Assembly: GCA_019118275.1 (NCBI GenBank)
Contig: DWZH01000022.1
Coordinates: 1-56,775, forward strand
From: Candidatus Brachybacterium merdavium
Lineage (GTDB): Bacteria; Actinomycetota; Actinomycetes; Actinomycetales; Dermabacteraceae
Length of the DNA stretch: 56,775 bases
Direction: 5' to 3'
Shown here piece after piece: positions 1-7,641 of the stretch (within the stretch, counting starts at the first letter, position 1; each line of letters starts with the position of its first letter). Below the pieces are notes generated by a model that saw nothing but the letters and a program-made list of their open reading frames with translations, was not told the DNA's origin and ran no database searches. The position numbers and the translations under genes were made by a program.

Positions 1-45
1 CCCCGGCCTCGGCTAGGGCCCGCCCCCCCGGCCTCGGCTGGCCCG

Positions 46-104
46 TCGAGTGTGGCTTTCGAGGGGGTATCCCGCGCTCAAAACCACTCAAACTCCACAC
101 TCGA
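46..104. repeat. 59-nt element with 10-bp terminal inverted repeats
   Basis: The arm TCGAGTGTGG (46-55) is matched by its reverse complement CCACACTCGA (95-104) around about 39 bases that include an A-rich, less GC-rich stretch. It lies beyond the 3' end of the minus-strand gene ending at 297, separated from it by direct repeats. It could be a dispersed intergenic repeat or a weak hairpin. No coding potential is seen here. Confidence 0.5.
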
Positions 105-105
105 G

Positions 106-245
106 GAGGGCCAGCGCCCACGAGCCCAGACCGGACCAGGCGAAGGCCAGCGCCCACGAGGCCAGACCGGACCCAGGCGAAGGCCAGCGCCCTCGAGGCC
201 AGACCGGGCCCAGGCGAGAGGCAACGCCGAAAAGGCCCAGACGAG
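106..245. repeat. Degenerate 36-37 bp tandem repeat, about 3.8 copies
   Basis: Units start near 106, 142, 179 and 216. Each carries the core gGGCCAGCGCCC followed by a CGAGGCCAGACCGG-like stretch. The second and third units are nearly identical and the fourth is eroded. The array lies between the gene ending at 297 and the inverted-repeat element at 46-104. Open frames across it are repeat-driven, arginine-rich and not convincing as genes. Confidence 0.75.
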
Positions 246-296
246 AAACGGCCATTCCTCACGGGGCCCGGAAGCGGGGGTGCGAGGGTGCGCCGC

Positions 297-1037
297 TCAG
301 CTCACTCCGAGCCAGGCGAGCGCCGGGTCAGCGGTGTTGAGCAGCAGGATCGCGCCGATGATCCCCACTGCCCAGGAGAAGGCGCTGGTCGTGTGCTTGA
401 CCGCCCATTCGTGGGCCCGGTCCAGGGCGCGGTCGGCCCGGGTCCCCAGAGCTGCCCGCACCGCGCACAGCAGCGCCGCCGGGACGATCATCACCGCGCA
501 GTAGGCCACCAGCACCAGCGACCCCTGCCCGAGTCCGATGCCCATCTCGGCGATGATGCCCATCGCGGCGAGGTACGGGATCATCGATGCCGCCTCGACG
601 ACGCCCGCCAGCAGCGCCAGACCGATCAGCAGCGTCGGCCGGCCGGAGGCACGGCGGGCGCGGTCGGTCCACCGTCGGGCGGAGGCCTCGGGGTCGCCAC
701 CGCGCTTGCGGATGGCGGCGGGGTCGATGTGGAAGGACCAGATGACCAGGCCCAGGCCGGCCAGGGCCAGCAGGAACATCACCGGCGCGGAGCCCAGCCA
801 GGGGCTGATCACATCGAGCAGGGGCAGCAGTCCGGTCAGCAGTCCGATCCCCAGCGCCAGGTAGAAGAGGCCGATCACCCCGAGGTAGAGCAGGGTGCGG
901 CCGGCCACGCGCAGCGCGCCGCCCTCACCGGTGACCAACAGGATCACGGGGATCACCAGGGTGCCCATGGAGGTCGCGTCGATCAGGGCCAGGACCAGCA
1001 GGGCGAGTGGCCCGGTGGCCTCGAGGACAGATTCCAT
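297..1037 (-). CDS. GAP/Sap-type integral membrane protein (LysE-like exporter fold)
   Basis: A hydrophobic protein of about 246 residues with roughly six predicted membrane segments. Residues 1-100 are hydrophobic, followed by a charged cytoplasmic loop (IRKRGGDPEASARRW) and three more helices. Size and organisation fit the actinobacterial GAP family (Sap, sulfolipid-1-addressing protein), membrane proteins linked to small-molecule or lipid export. The second ATG at 1037 is preferred because AGGA sits about eight bases before it; the ATG three codons upstream directly abuts that sequence. It is divergent from the histidine kinase at 1139. The substrate is unknown and the family call rests on topology. 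Confidence 0.7.
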   Translation of the reverse strand: MESVLEATGPLALLVLALIDATSMGTLVIPVILLVTGEGGALRVAGRTLLYLGVIGLFYLALGIGLLTGLLPLLDVISPWLGSAPVMFLLALAGLGLVIWSFHIDPAAIRKRGGDPEASARRWTDRARRASGRPTLLIGLALLAGVVEAASMIPYLAAMGIIAEMGIGLGQGSLVLVAYCAVMIVPAALLCAVRAALGTRADRALDRAHEWAVKHTTSAFSWAVGIIGAILLLNTADPALAWLGVS

Positions 1038-1126
1038 GGGATCCATCCTCGTGAGCGGGCGATGCGGGGTCGTCCTCCGAAGGGTGGAACTCTGCCCGCG
1101 CAGGCAAGGCGCACCCGGAGGCGTCG

Positions 1127-1132
1127 TAGTCT
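1127..1132 (+). promoter_or_regulatory. -10 box (TAGTCT) of a leaderless promoter
   Basis: TAGTCT is followed by exactly six bases and then the ATG at 1139, so the box occupies -12 to -7 if transcription begins at the A of the start codon. No ribosome binding site is visible. The same geometry recurs before several other genes in this window. Confidence 0.55.
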
Positions 1133-1138
1133 CTGATC

Positions 1139-2353
1139 ATGCCCCGCACCGCAGCCACTCCCCCCAGTCCGGAGCGGCCCCGCATCGCCCGACGTGACGT
1201 GTGGGCGGCACTCGGGTATGCGGCGCTGGTGCTGCTGCTGGCGAGCACGGGTCTGACCAACCGCGGCCTGCTGTACCAGCTGGCGTCCTGGCCGCTGGCG
1301 GTATCGATCGCGGTGCTGCTGGTGGCGAGCCTGGGCACCCTGTGGCGGCGCCGCGCCCCGGTGGTCACGCTGCTGGTCACCGGCACGCTCTCGCTCGCGG
1401 AGCTCCTGCTGGGCGGCCAGATCACAGCCTACATCCTGCTGGCCGACGTCTTCTTCGTGCCCGTCCTGCACGGCAGCCGACGCCTGGCACGCACCACCAC
1501 CGCCATCGCCGCGATGCTGACGGCGCTGGCCCTATTGCTGACCGCCACGCTCACCGCCTCACCCGAGAACGTGCTGCTCGTGGTGATGGTGGCGTCCCTG
1601 GTGGTGCTGGTGCCGTTGATGTGGGGCTGGGAGGTGCGCCACCACCGCGATGCCCGTCGAGCCGCCGAGACGCTGGCCGCCGCCGAACACGAGCTGGCCT
1701 CGGCCCGTTCGACCCGCGCTGTCGAGCATGAGCGTCGGCGTATCGCCCATGACCTGCACGATGTGATCGCCGGGCACCTGAGCGCCGTCACCCTTCACAC
1801 GGGGCTGGCGGCCTCGCTCGAGGAGCGGGAGGCCCGGGACCGCTCGCTGTCGACGGCGCGGGAGTCGGCCCGGGCCGCTCTGCGGGACCTGCAGTCGATG
1901 ATCGGGGTGCTCTCGACCGAGGACGGTGGCCAGCTGCCGGTGGCGACCCTGGACTGGGGCTCCCTGGCCCAGCGTCTGCGCGGCCGCGACCCCGAGGCCC
2001 ACATCGAGGTGACCGAGGCGGCCACCGACCCTGCGCAGGTCGAGCCCTCGGCGCAGGCGGCGCTGCTGCGGATCGCCTCCGAGGCGGTCACCAACGCCGT
2101 CCGTCACGGCGCCGCGCCGATCCTCCTGGTCGTGGACGTGACCGAGGAGGAGGTCTCCCTGGTGCTCGAGAACCGTCGGGCCGAGGCCGCCCGGCCGGGC
2201 ACGGGTCTGGGCCGCGGCGCGATCGCGCACCGCGCACAGGCGGTGGGCGGCCAGGCCGAATCGGGTGCGATCGACGCCGATCGCTGGCGGGTCCAGGCGC
2301 GTCTTCCCGCCCACCCCCTCTCCCCCACCACATCGAAGGAGGCTCACGCATGA
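1139..2353 (+). CDS. Two-component sensor histidine kinase (NarL/LiaS type)
   Basis: 404 residues. The N-terminal half (about 30-170) is a block of membrane helices with little extracellular domain, so the signal is probably sensed in or at the membrane. A HisKA_3 dimerisation region follows around residue 200 (ERRRIAHDLHD, phosphoacceptor His in DLHD). The HATPase domain has the N box ASEAVTNAVRHG and a G box near GLGRGAIAHRA. Its stop overlaps the start of the response regulator at 2350 by ATGA, so the two form a translationally coupled pair. The neighbouring membrane proteins are possible targets, but the signal cannot be read from the sequence. Confidence 0.9.
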   Translation: MPRTAATPPSPERPRIARRDVWAALGYAALVLLLASTGLTNRGLLYQLASWPLAVSIAVLLVASLGTLWRRRAPVVTLLVTGTLSLAELLLGGQITAYILLADVFFVPVLHGSRRLARTTTAIAAMLTALALLLTATLTASPENVLLVVMVASLVVLVPLMWGWEVRHHRDARRAAETLAAAEHELASARSTRAVEHERRRIAHDLHDVIAGHLSAVTLHTGLAASLEEREARDRSLSTARESARAALRDLQSMIGVLSTEDGGQLPVATLDWGSLAQRLRGRDPEAHIEVTEAATDPAQVEPSAQAALLRIASEAVTNAVRHGAAPILLVVDVTEEEVSLVLENRRAEAARPGTGLGRGAIAHRAQAVGGQAESGAIDADRWRVQARLPAHPLSPTTSKEAHA

Positions 2354-3102
2354 GCGATCCGATCCGAGTGCTCGTCGCCGACGACCACCCCGCGGTCCTG
2401 TCCGGTCTGGTGACCCTGCTCGACTCCGCCCCGGACATCACCGTGGTCGCCCAAGCGGTCGACGGCACCTCTGCGCTGCGCGCCGCCCAGCAGCATCGGC
2501 CCGACGTGGTGCTCACCGATGTGCGCATGCCCGGGGCCACCGGCATCGACATCACCCCGCGCCTGCGCGGGACCGGAGCGAGCGTCCTGGTCATCTCGGG
2601 TTTCGACCTGGACGAGTACGTGCTGGGAGCGCTCGCCGCGGGGGCCGACGGGTATCTCGTGAAGTCCGAGGATCCGGCCCGCATCCTGGCGGCGGTGCGT
2701 GATGTCCACCGCGGCGACGCGGTGCTCTCGCCGGCCGCGACCCGTGCCGTGGTCAGTGCCCTGCACGAGGCCGAGGCGCCGGGGAGCTCGCCAGCGCGGA
2801 CGTCGGGGCGTGCACCGGGCGAGGCGGATCCTGCCTCCGGGCCCCGTGGCAACTCCGGTTCCGGCCCGGGGTCAGGTTCCGCGTCAGGTCCCGGTTCCGG
2901 CCCCGCCATGATCCCGGCCTTCACCCGTCGGGAGGAGGAGGTGCTGGCGTTTCTGGCGCAGGGGCTGTCGAACCAGCAGATCGCCTCGAAGATGTTTGTG
3001 GAGATCTCGACCGTGAAGTCGCACATCTCCCACGTGCTGAACAAGCTGGGGCTGGATTCTCGCGTGCAGGCCGCGCTGTGGTGGCAGCAGAATCGGGACT
3101 AG
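2350..3102 (+). CDS. LuxR/NarL-family response regulator with Gly/Ser/Pro-rich linker
   Basis: 250 residues. The receiver domain (1-125) has the acidic pocket ADDH and the phospho-acceptor Asp in VVLTDVRMPG. The C-terminal LuxR HTH (about 190-248) contains REEEVLAFLAQGLSNQQIA and STVKSHISHVLNKLG. The linker is unusually long (about residues 140-187), rich in Gly, Ser and Pro, and includes short GSGPGSGS-like repeats; typical NarL linkers are about half this length. It is coupled to the kinase at 1139 by ATGA. It is expected to bind DNA when phosphorylated; targets are unknown. Confidence 0.92.
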   Translation: MSDPIRVLVADDHPAVLSGLVTLLDSAPDITVVAQAVDGTSALRAAQQHRPDVVLTDVRMPGATGIDITPRLRGTGASVLVISGFDLDEYVLGALAAGADGYLVKSEDPARILAAVRDVHRGDAVLSPAATRAVVSALHEAEAPGSSPARTSGRAPGEADPASGPRGNSGSGPGSGSASGPGSGPAMIPAFTRREEEVLAFLAQGLSNQQIASKMFVEISTVKSHISHVLNKLGLDSRVQAALWWQQNRD

Positions 3103-3109
3103 ATCCGGC

Positions 3110-3538
3110 TCAGTCGCGGTGCCTGCTCGTGCCACGGGCATCGACCAGCACGGCGATCACTGCACCGGCCACCGCGCACATCGGGATCAGCAGCGGCAGC
3201 AGGATCCGCCCGACCAGCGAGACCTCCCCGCCGCCGGTGAGCAGCAGCGGGGCGATCAGGTCCTGGACGACGATGCCGCCGAGCAGTCCGCCGATCAGCC
3301 CGAGCATCGCCAGGCCGATTCGGCGCAGCATGGTGTGTCCGCGACGGGCTGGCCCCGGGTGGCCCAGGTGATCTGAGCGGCCCGGGCGGCCCGGGCGGCC
3401 GGGGTGGTCTGAGCGGCCCGGGCGGCCTGGGTCGCCGGGACGGCCCGGGCGGCCGGGGTGGCCCGGGCGTCCCGGGTGGCCTGAGCGGCCGGGGTGGCCT
3501 GGGCCGCCGTGTCCGTCCCGGGGATGATCGCTCATCAC
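3110..3538 (-). CDS. Small membrane protein with collagen-like Gly-X-Pro N-terminus
   Basis: 142 residues. Residues about 11-65 are nearly uninterrupted triplets of the G-H-P, G-R-P, G-R-S, G-D-P type, resembling a collagen-like repeat rich in His and Arg. From about residue 70 (MLRRIGLAM) there are two hydrophobic helices with a glycine-rich first segment. The ATG at 3538 overlaps the stop of the gene at 3535-4035 by ATGA, which supports translation of the repeat region. An internal ATG at 3331 would give only the two-helix core, about 73 residues, and is the main alternative. No family is recognised. Confidence 0.6.
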   Translation of the reverse strand: MMSDHPRDGHGGPGHPGRSGHPGRPGHPGRPGRPGDPGRPGRSDHPGRPGRPGRSDHLGHPGPARRGHTMLRRIGLAMLGLIGGLLGGIVVQDLIAPLLLTGGGEVSLVGRILLPLLIPMCAVAGAVIAVLVDARGTSRHRD

Positions 3539-4035
3539 TGCGCGACGGCCGAGCCGGGGCGGATCCCGCGAGCCCGCTGCAGGGCCAGTGCGGTCGCACC
3601 GGTGATCACGCCCCAGACAGCATTGGTGGCCAGGACCGCGACGGCCCCGATGGGGGTGGTCAGCGGGCCGCGCAGCTCGCCCAGCAGCAGCGGCGAGAGG
3701 ATACCGCTGAGCGCGATCGCGAAAACACCGTAGGCGAGTCCGGTCAGCAGCAGCGTCGCCACGGGTGCGACGGTGCGGGTCAGGCCCACTGCGCAGATCC
3801 AGATCACGGAGATGATCACGGTCCAGCCCAACGGCACGACGGGCCCGAGGTCGATCTCCAGCTGGTCGAGCACGATGTTGGTGAGCGGTCGGGCCAGTGC
3901 CAGCAGGCCCAGTCCCAGGATCAGCAGCCAGTTCAGCCGAGACCCGGCCGCGGACGGTGGATCAGGCTGCCTGGGCGTCCCGTGCCTCGTAGGGGCGGGA
4001 TGGTGGTGGGGTGAGGGCTTCTCATCGCTGGTCAT
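3535..4035 (-). CDS. Four-helix membrane protein, unknown function
   Basis: 166 residues from the ATG at 4035 (MTSDEKPSPHH). A polar Pro/His-rich N-terminus of about 35 residues is followed by four hydrophobic segments (LLILGLGLLALA, TVIISVIWICAVG, TLLLTGLAYGVFAIAL, IGAVAVLATNAVWGVIT). It overlaps the next gene (start 3538) by ATGA, so the two small membrane proteins are co-translated and may form a complex. Both sit between two two-component systems, as seen for membrane proteins controlled by adjacent LiaSR-like systems, but that role is only a suggestion. An upstream extension to 4155 is open but has no better start. Confidence 0.65.
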   Translation of the reverse strand: MTSDEKPSPHHHPAPTRHGTPRQPDPPSAAGSRLNWLLILGLGLLALARPLTNIVLDQLEIDLGPVVPLGWTVIISVIWICAVGLTRTVAPVATLLLTGLAYGVFAIALSGILSPLLLGELRGPLTTPIGAVAVLATNAVWGVITGATALALQRARGIRPGSAVAQ

Positions 4036-4176
4036 GGCCTCGACAGTAGGTTTCCGGCCGGCTCGCGCACATTGGCCCTCGGGCGCGCCCGGGGGCGCCG
4101 TCGGGCGATGAGCGAGTACGTCCGGAAGCGACGCCCGCTGCGACCCCGGTCGCATGTGCCGTGATGACTCGCCTTC

Positions 4177-4182
4177 TACGCT
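4177..4182 (+). promoter_or_regulatory. -10 box (TACGCT) of a leaderless promoter
   Basis: TACGCT lies exactly six bases before the GTG at 4189. This matches TANNNT geometry for transcription starting at the first base of the start codon. It supports the GTG start and a leaderless mRNA for the second kinase. Confidence 0.55.
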
Positions 4183-4188
4183 GAGGGC

Positions 4189-5391
4189 GTGACCGCGCCC
4201 GAGTCAGACCGCTCCGCAGGCGCCGCGCCCCGGGTCCACGACGGGGTGCTGGCGCTGGCCGTCGCCGTGGTGCTCTCGGCGATCATCACCGTCGCCCAGA
4301 CCGGAACCGATCAGGGCCCGCAGCCCCTCGCCTATGTCTTCGCCGTCGGGTTCGGGGCGATCCTGCTGCTGCGCCGCACCCTTCCCGTTCCGGTGCTGGT
4401 CCTCAGCGTGCTGGGCACCTTCGCCTACTACACGCTGGACCTGCCCACGATCGGGGTCGCCGTGCCGGTGGTGGCCGCGCTGTTCTCCGCCGCCGAGCGC
4501 GGGCTGCTGCGCTGGGCGATCGGGTCGGGTGCGGTCATGTTCGCCGTCTCCCTGCTGTTCCGGCTGCGCGATGATCCGCAGCCGCTGGGCCACCTGCTGG
4601 GAACCGACGCCGCCGCCGACATCGCGCTGATCGCGGCGGCGATCGCCCTGGGCTACGGGGTGCGCTCGCATCGGCTGCGCAGCGTCCAGCAGGAGCAGAT
4701 CGCCCGCCTGACCGCCGAGCAGACCCACCGCGAGGCCGAGCTGCGGATCCAGACCGAGCGGGAACGCATCTCCCGCGAGCTGCACGACACGGTCGGCCAT
4801 TCCCTGTCGGTGATCTCCCTCCATGCAGGGGTGGCGAGCGACTCGGTGGGGCACGACGAGGCGGCGGTGATGCAGGCGCTCGGGCAGGTGCGCGCGCAGA
4901 CCGCCAAGTCACTGGGCGAGCTGCGCTCGATGGTGCGGCTGCTGCATCCCATCCATGAGTCCCAGCCGCACGCCCCGGAGGCCCGGGCCGCTCCCGGCAC
5001 CCGTCATGTCCGCTCCCTGGCCGACCTGCCAGGGATCCTCGACAGTGCCCGCGCGGCCGGACTTCAGGTCCGCCAGGACCTCGATCTCGACCCCGAGGCG
5101 CTGTCGACGCCCGTGGACGCCGCCGCCTATCGGGTGATCCAGGAAGCGGTCACCAACATCCTGCGCCATGCGGAGGCGACGGCGGTGCGAGTCACAGTAC
5201 GTCTCGACGCGGACCAGCTGCAGCTCGAGGTGGCCGACGACGGCCGGGGCGCCCCCGCGGACAGCCTGCCGGGCCACGGGATCATCGGCATGAGCGAACG
5301 GGTCCGCCTGCTGGGCGGGGAGCTCACCACCCGCTCCGGCGCGAGCGGTTTCACCGTGGCGGCGAGGATGCCTGCGAGGCTGGACCCATGA
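4189..5391 (+). CDS. Two-component sensor histidine kinase (NarL/DesK type)
   Basis: 400 residues from a GTG start. About six hydrophobic segments occupy residues 20-160 and a short coiled coil leads into HisKA_3 (ERERISRELHDTVGHSLS, phosphoacceptor His in ELHD). The HATPase domain has VIQEAVTNILRHA, the G1 box VADDGRGAP and G2 GHGIIGMSERVRLLGG, all intact. The stop overlaps the response regulator start at 5388 by ATGA. This is a complete, coupled two-component pair separate from the one at 1139-3102. The stimulus is unknown. Confidence 0.92.
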   Translation: MTAPESDRSAGAAPRVHDGVLALAVAVVLSAIITVAQTGTDQGPQPLAYVFAVGFGAILLLRRTLPVPVLVLSVLGTFAYYTLDLPTIGVAVPVVAALFSAAERGLLRWAIGSGAVMFAVSLLFRLRDDPQPLGHLLGTDAAADIALIAAAIALGYGVRSHRLRSVQQEQIARLTAEQTHREAELRIQTERERISRELHDTVGHSLSVISLHAGVASDSVGHDEAAVMQALGQVRAQTAKSLGELRSMVRLLHPIHESQPHAPEARAAPGTRHVRSLADLPGILDSARAAGLQVRQDLDLDPEALSTPVDAAAYRVIQEAVTNILRHAEATAVRVTVRLDADQLQLEVADDGRGAPADSLPGHGIIGMSERVRLLGGELTTRSGASGFTVAARMPARLDP

Positions 5392-6074
5392 GCGATGATC
5401 CCGTCGGCCCCACGATCCGCATCGTGCTGGTCGACGACCAGGAGCTGGTGCGCACCGGCCTGCGCAGCCTCGCCCAGCGCGATGGCGACATCGAGGTGGT
5501 GGGTGAGGCGGGCGACGGCCGGGCGGGGCTGCGCCGGGTGCGCGAGCTGCGACCGGATGTGGTGCTGATGGACATCCGCATGCCGCAGCTGGACGGCATC
5601 GCCGCCACTGAGCAGCTCGTGGCGGACCCGGATCTGGCCGAGGTGCGGGTGGTCGTGCTGACCACCTTCGATGAGGACGCCGACATTCTGGCCGCGATCC
5701 GCGCGGGAGCGGCCGGCTATCTGCTCAAGGACGTGGCCCCGCAGGACCTGCGCGAGGCGATCCGCACGGTGGCCGGCGGCGATTCCCTGCTGTCGCCCTC
5801 GGTGACCACCACCGTGCTCGATCAGCTCGGCGCCCGCCTGGCCACACGGACCCGGCCGGAGCTGCTGGAGGGGCTGACCGCGCGGGAGCGGGAAGTGCTG
5901 GAACGGGTGGGACGCGGTGAGTCCAACGACGAGATCGGCTCCAGCCTGTTCATCTCCCCCGCCACGGCCCGCACCTACGTCAGCCGCCTGCTGGCCAAGC
6001 TGCAGGCCCGCGACCGTTCGCGCCTGGTGATGCTGGCCTACGAGTCCGGGCTGGTGACACCGGGCGACCCGTGA
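5388..6074 (+). CDS. LuxR/NarL-family response regulator
   Basis: 228 residues, the usual length. The receiver domain has VLVDDQELVR, the phospho-acceptor Asp in VVLMDIRMPQLDG, the conserved T in VVVLTTFDE and the Lys in YLLKDV. The LuxR HTH domain includes LTAREREVLERVGRGESNDEI and TARTYVSRLLAKL. It is coupled by ATGA to the kinase gene upstream and is presumably activated by it. Unlike the other regulator here, its linker is short and ordinary. Confidence 0.94.
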   Translation: MSDDPVGPTIRIVLVDDQELVRTGLRSLAQRDGDIEVVGEAGDGRAGLRRVRELRPDVVLMDIRMPQLDGIAATEQLVADPDLAEVRVVVLTTFDEDADILAAIRAGAAGYLLKDVAPQDLREAIRTVAGGDSLLSPSVTTTVLDQLGARLATRTRPELLEGLTAREREVLERVGRGESNDEIGSSLFISPATARTYVSRLLAKLQARDRSRLVMLAYESGLVTPGDP

Positions 6075-6149
6075 TCACACCTGCTGCGGCGTGAGGTCGC
6101 CTCCGTCAGGCAGCGATCCTGCGATGGAGCCGGCGTTCCGCCGCATCGA

Positions 6150-6881
6150 TCATGGTGTCGCGCGCGCGGTCGCCGTCGTGATCAGAGAGGCCACCGTGCC
6201 GGGTGACTCGAGATGCATGGCGTGTGTCAGGGGCACGGGCTGGATGGCGAGCCGGGGATTGTCCCGCGCCGCTCGTCGGAGGTCGCGCAGCAGGCCTCGT
6301 CGGAAGGCCGCCAACAGGTCCTGGAAGTCTGCGGTGCCCGGCATGTCATCGGTGGACACCACCACGGTTGCAGGCGTCTGCAGCCGGCTGAGCAATGGGA
6401 GCACGTCGTCAGTCGCCATCGCGTCGGCGATGTCGCGGAACAGTTCGTCCTGCTCGGGGAACATCGAGAGCATCGCATCGAAGGAGGACTGCAGGCGAGC
6501 ACGCTCCGCCATGACTTGCGCTTCGTTCATGCCTTCGTAGTTTCGCGGATCCGTGACCGGTGCACGGTGCCCGTCGATGCTCACCACCGCCGGGCATTCC
6601 GGATGTGCCGCCGCCCAATGCACGGCGAGCATGCCACCGAGCGACATGCCGACGACGAACGGATTGTCGAGACCGAGCGTGTCCAGGGCAGCGACGGCCC
6701 CCGAGAAGGTCCACGGCGTCAAACCTCCGCTACGGCCGTGTCCTGGCAGGTCAGCGGCGATCACCGTGAAATCATCGGTGAGCGGTTCAGCGACGTCGTT
6801 CCAATCGCCGGCCCCACCGCCGCTCCCATGGAGCATGAGCAGCTCAGGGCCGGAACCGCCGAACTCGGTCAGGGCGATCAT
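6150..6881 (-). CDS. Alpha/beta-fold hydrolase
   Basis: 243 residues, the length of a compact single-domain alpha/beta hydrolase. The oxyanion motif LMLHGSGGGAGDW lies near residue 18, the strand LPGHGRS near 48 and the nucleophile elbow GMSLGG near 79. A plausible catalytic Asp is in VVSTDD and the catalytic His in THAMHLESP near the C-terminus. No signal peptide, so probably cytoplasmic. Its ATG overlaps by ATGA the stop of the HTH gene at 6878-7357, which suggests control by that protein. The substrate is unknown: esterase, lactonase or epoxide hydrolase are all possible. Confidence 0.85.
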   Translation of the reverse strand: MIALTEFGGSGPELLMLHGSGGGAGDWNDVAEPLTDDFTVIAADLPGHGRSGGLTPWTFSGAVAALDTLGLDNPFVVGMSLGGMLAVHWAAAHPECPAVVSIDGHRAPVTDPRNYEGMNEAQVMAERARLQSSFDAMLSMFPEQDELFRDIADAMATDDVLPLLSRLQTPATVVVSTDDMPGTADFQDLLAAFRRGLLRDLRRAARDNPRLAIQPVPLTHAMHLESPGTVASLITTATARATP

Positions 6882-7357
6882 GAAAGCCCGCCCAGCCGCG
6901 CACGCACCGACTCGTTGGTCACTCCCCCAGCGGTCGTGCGGTCGAGCTTTCCCCTGCCCACCAGGTCATGAACCCCCTGGCGCGTGATTCCGAGCAGGGC
7001 AGCGGCTTCAGCTCTGGTGAGCTCCGTCCGCCCGGGGTATCCCATCCGATGGGCCACGACCCGTCCGAATGGGGTCGCCCACCACGCTCGCGGCATCGAT
7101 TGCTCGTCGACATCACCGAAGAGGGCGGCCAGCAGCCGACTCGCCGTCGCCACCGCCTCCGCGGTGTTGTCGCCGAGCAGGCTCGCCACCCAGTCGTCGA
7201 CGGCCTCGTTCAGCCGGGCGTCCAGACGACGCGCATCGGCAGCACTCGGCGCGAGGAGGATCTCGAGCGGGTCGAGCACGCGGCGGCGGACCGTCGAGGC
7301 GAGATCAGCGGCCAGCGCCGCTGCGTGCACGTCATGCTCTGTTCTCGTCGTCGACAT
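6878..7357 (-). CDS. Excisionase/MerR-like HTH DNA-binding protein
   Basis: 159 residues from the ATG at 7357, with GGAGGA seven bases upstream; a longer reading to 7525 is open but lacks support and would run across the inverted repeat. Residues about 110-155 (LTRAEAAALLGITRQGVHDLVGRGKLDRT) are a helix-turn-helix of the excisionase/helix-turn-helix-17 kind, and the rest is an uncharacterised helical region. It is translationally coupled to the hydrolase gene. The perfect inverted repeat just upstream (7372-7396) is a likely autoregulatory operator. This could be a two-gene toxin-antitoxin-like or catabolic module; the former is weakly supported. Confidence 0.7.
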   Translation of the reverse strand: MSTTRTEHDVHAAALAADLASTVRRRVLDPLEILLAPSAADARRLDARLNEAVDDWVASLLGDNTAEAVATASRLLAALFGDVDEQSMPRAWWATPFGRVVAHRMGYPGRTELTRAEAAALLGITRQGVHDLVGRGKLDRTTAGGVTNESVRARLGGLS

Positions 7358-7371
7358 GGTCAGATCCTCCG

Positions 7372-7396
7372 CTACTTGACGAGCGAGGTCAAGTAG
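7372..7396. promoter_or_regulatory. Perfect inverted repeat, likely operator
   Basis: The 9-bp arms CTACTTGAC and GTCAAGTAG surround a 7-bp spacer, 15 bases upstream of the ATG at 7357. On the minus strand the upstream arm contains TTGAC, which resembles a -35 hexamer, so a bound protein would block the promoter. The local AT content is higher than its surroundings. Confidence 0.7.
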
Positions 7397-7563
7397 TCGG
7401 TGCGGGCTCGGCCGCCCAATGCTCCAGAGCCACGCCCGATGCTCGCGAACCAGCTGGACAGCGCCGCATATCACCTTGACGCGCACACGTGCTCCCGTGA
7501 CAGGATGACTCCGGTCCCGGGCCACGGCCCCTTGACCTGCCGGAGAGCGATCCTCTCCGTCTG

Positions 7564-7585
7564 CCGTGAGCCCATGGGCTCACGG
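7564..7585. promoter_or_regulatory. 22-bp perfect palindrome upstream of exporter gene
   Basis: The half-site CCGTGAGCCCA is followed immediately by its exact reverse complement, with no spacer. It ends 57 bases before the exporter start at 7642. As DNA it could be the operator of a TetR-type or other dimeric repressor. As RNA it would fold into a hairpin in the leader. No TetR gene is adjacent. Confidence 0.6.
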
Positions 7586-7641
7586 ACGTCGGCCGATCCC
7601 CGGCTCTCCGGTCCCCTTGATGAAGAAAGTGCGGTACAGCC

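Noticed and set aside
288..1136. Long plus-strand open frame opposite the GAP-like gene
   Set aside because: Its protein is Gln/His/Arg-rich and mirrors the antisense of a good membrane protein; high-GC shadow.
6878..7357. Toxin-antitoxin module with the hydrolase
   Set aside because: The hydrolase has a full catalytic triad and no known toxin fold; the coupled HTH alone does not justify the label.
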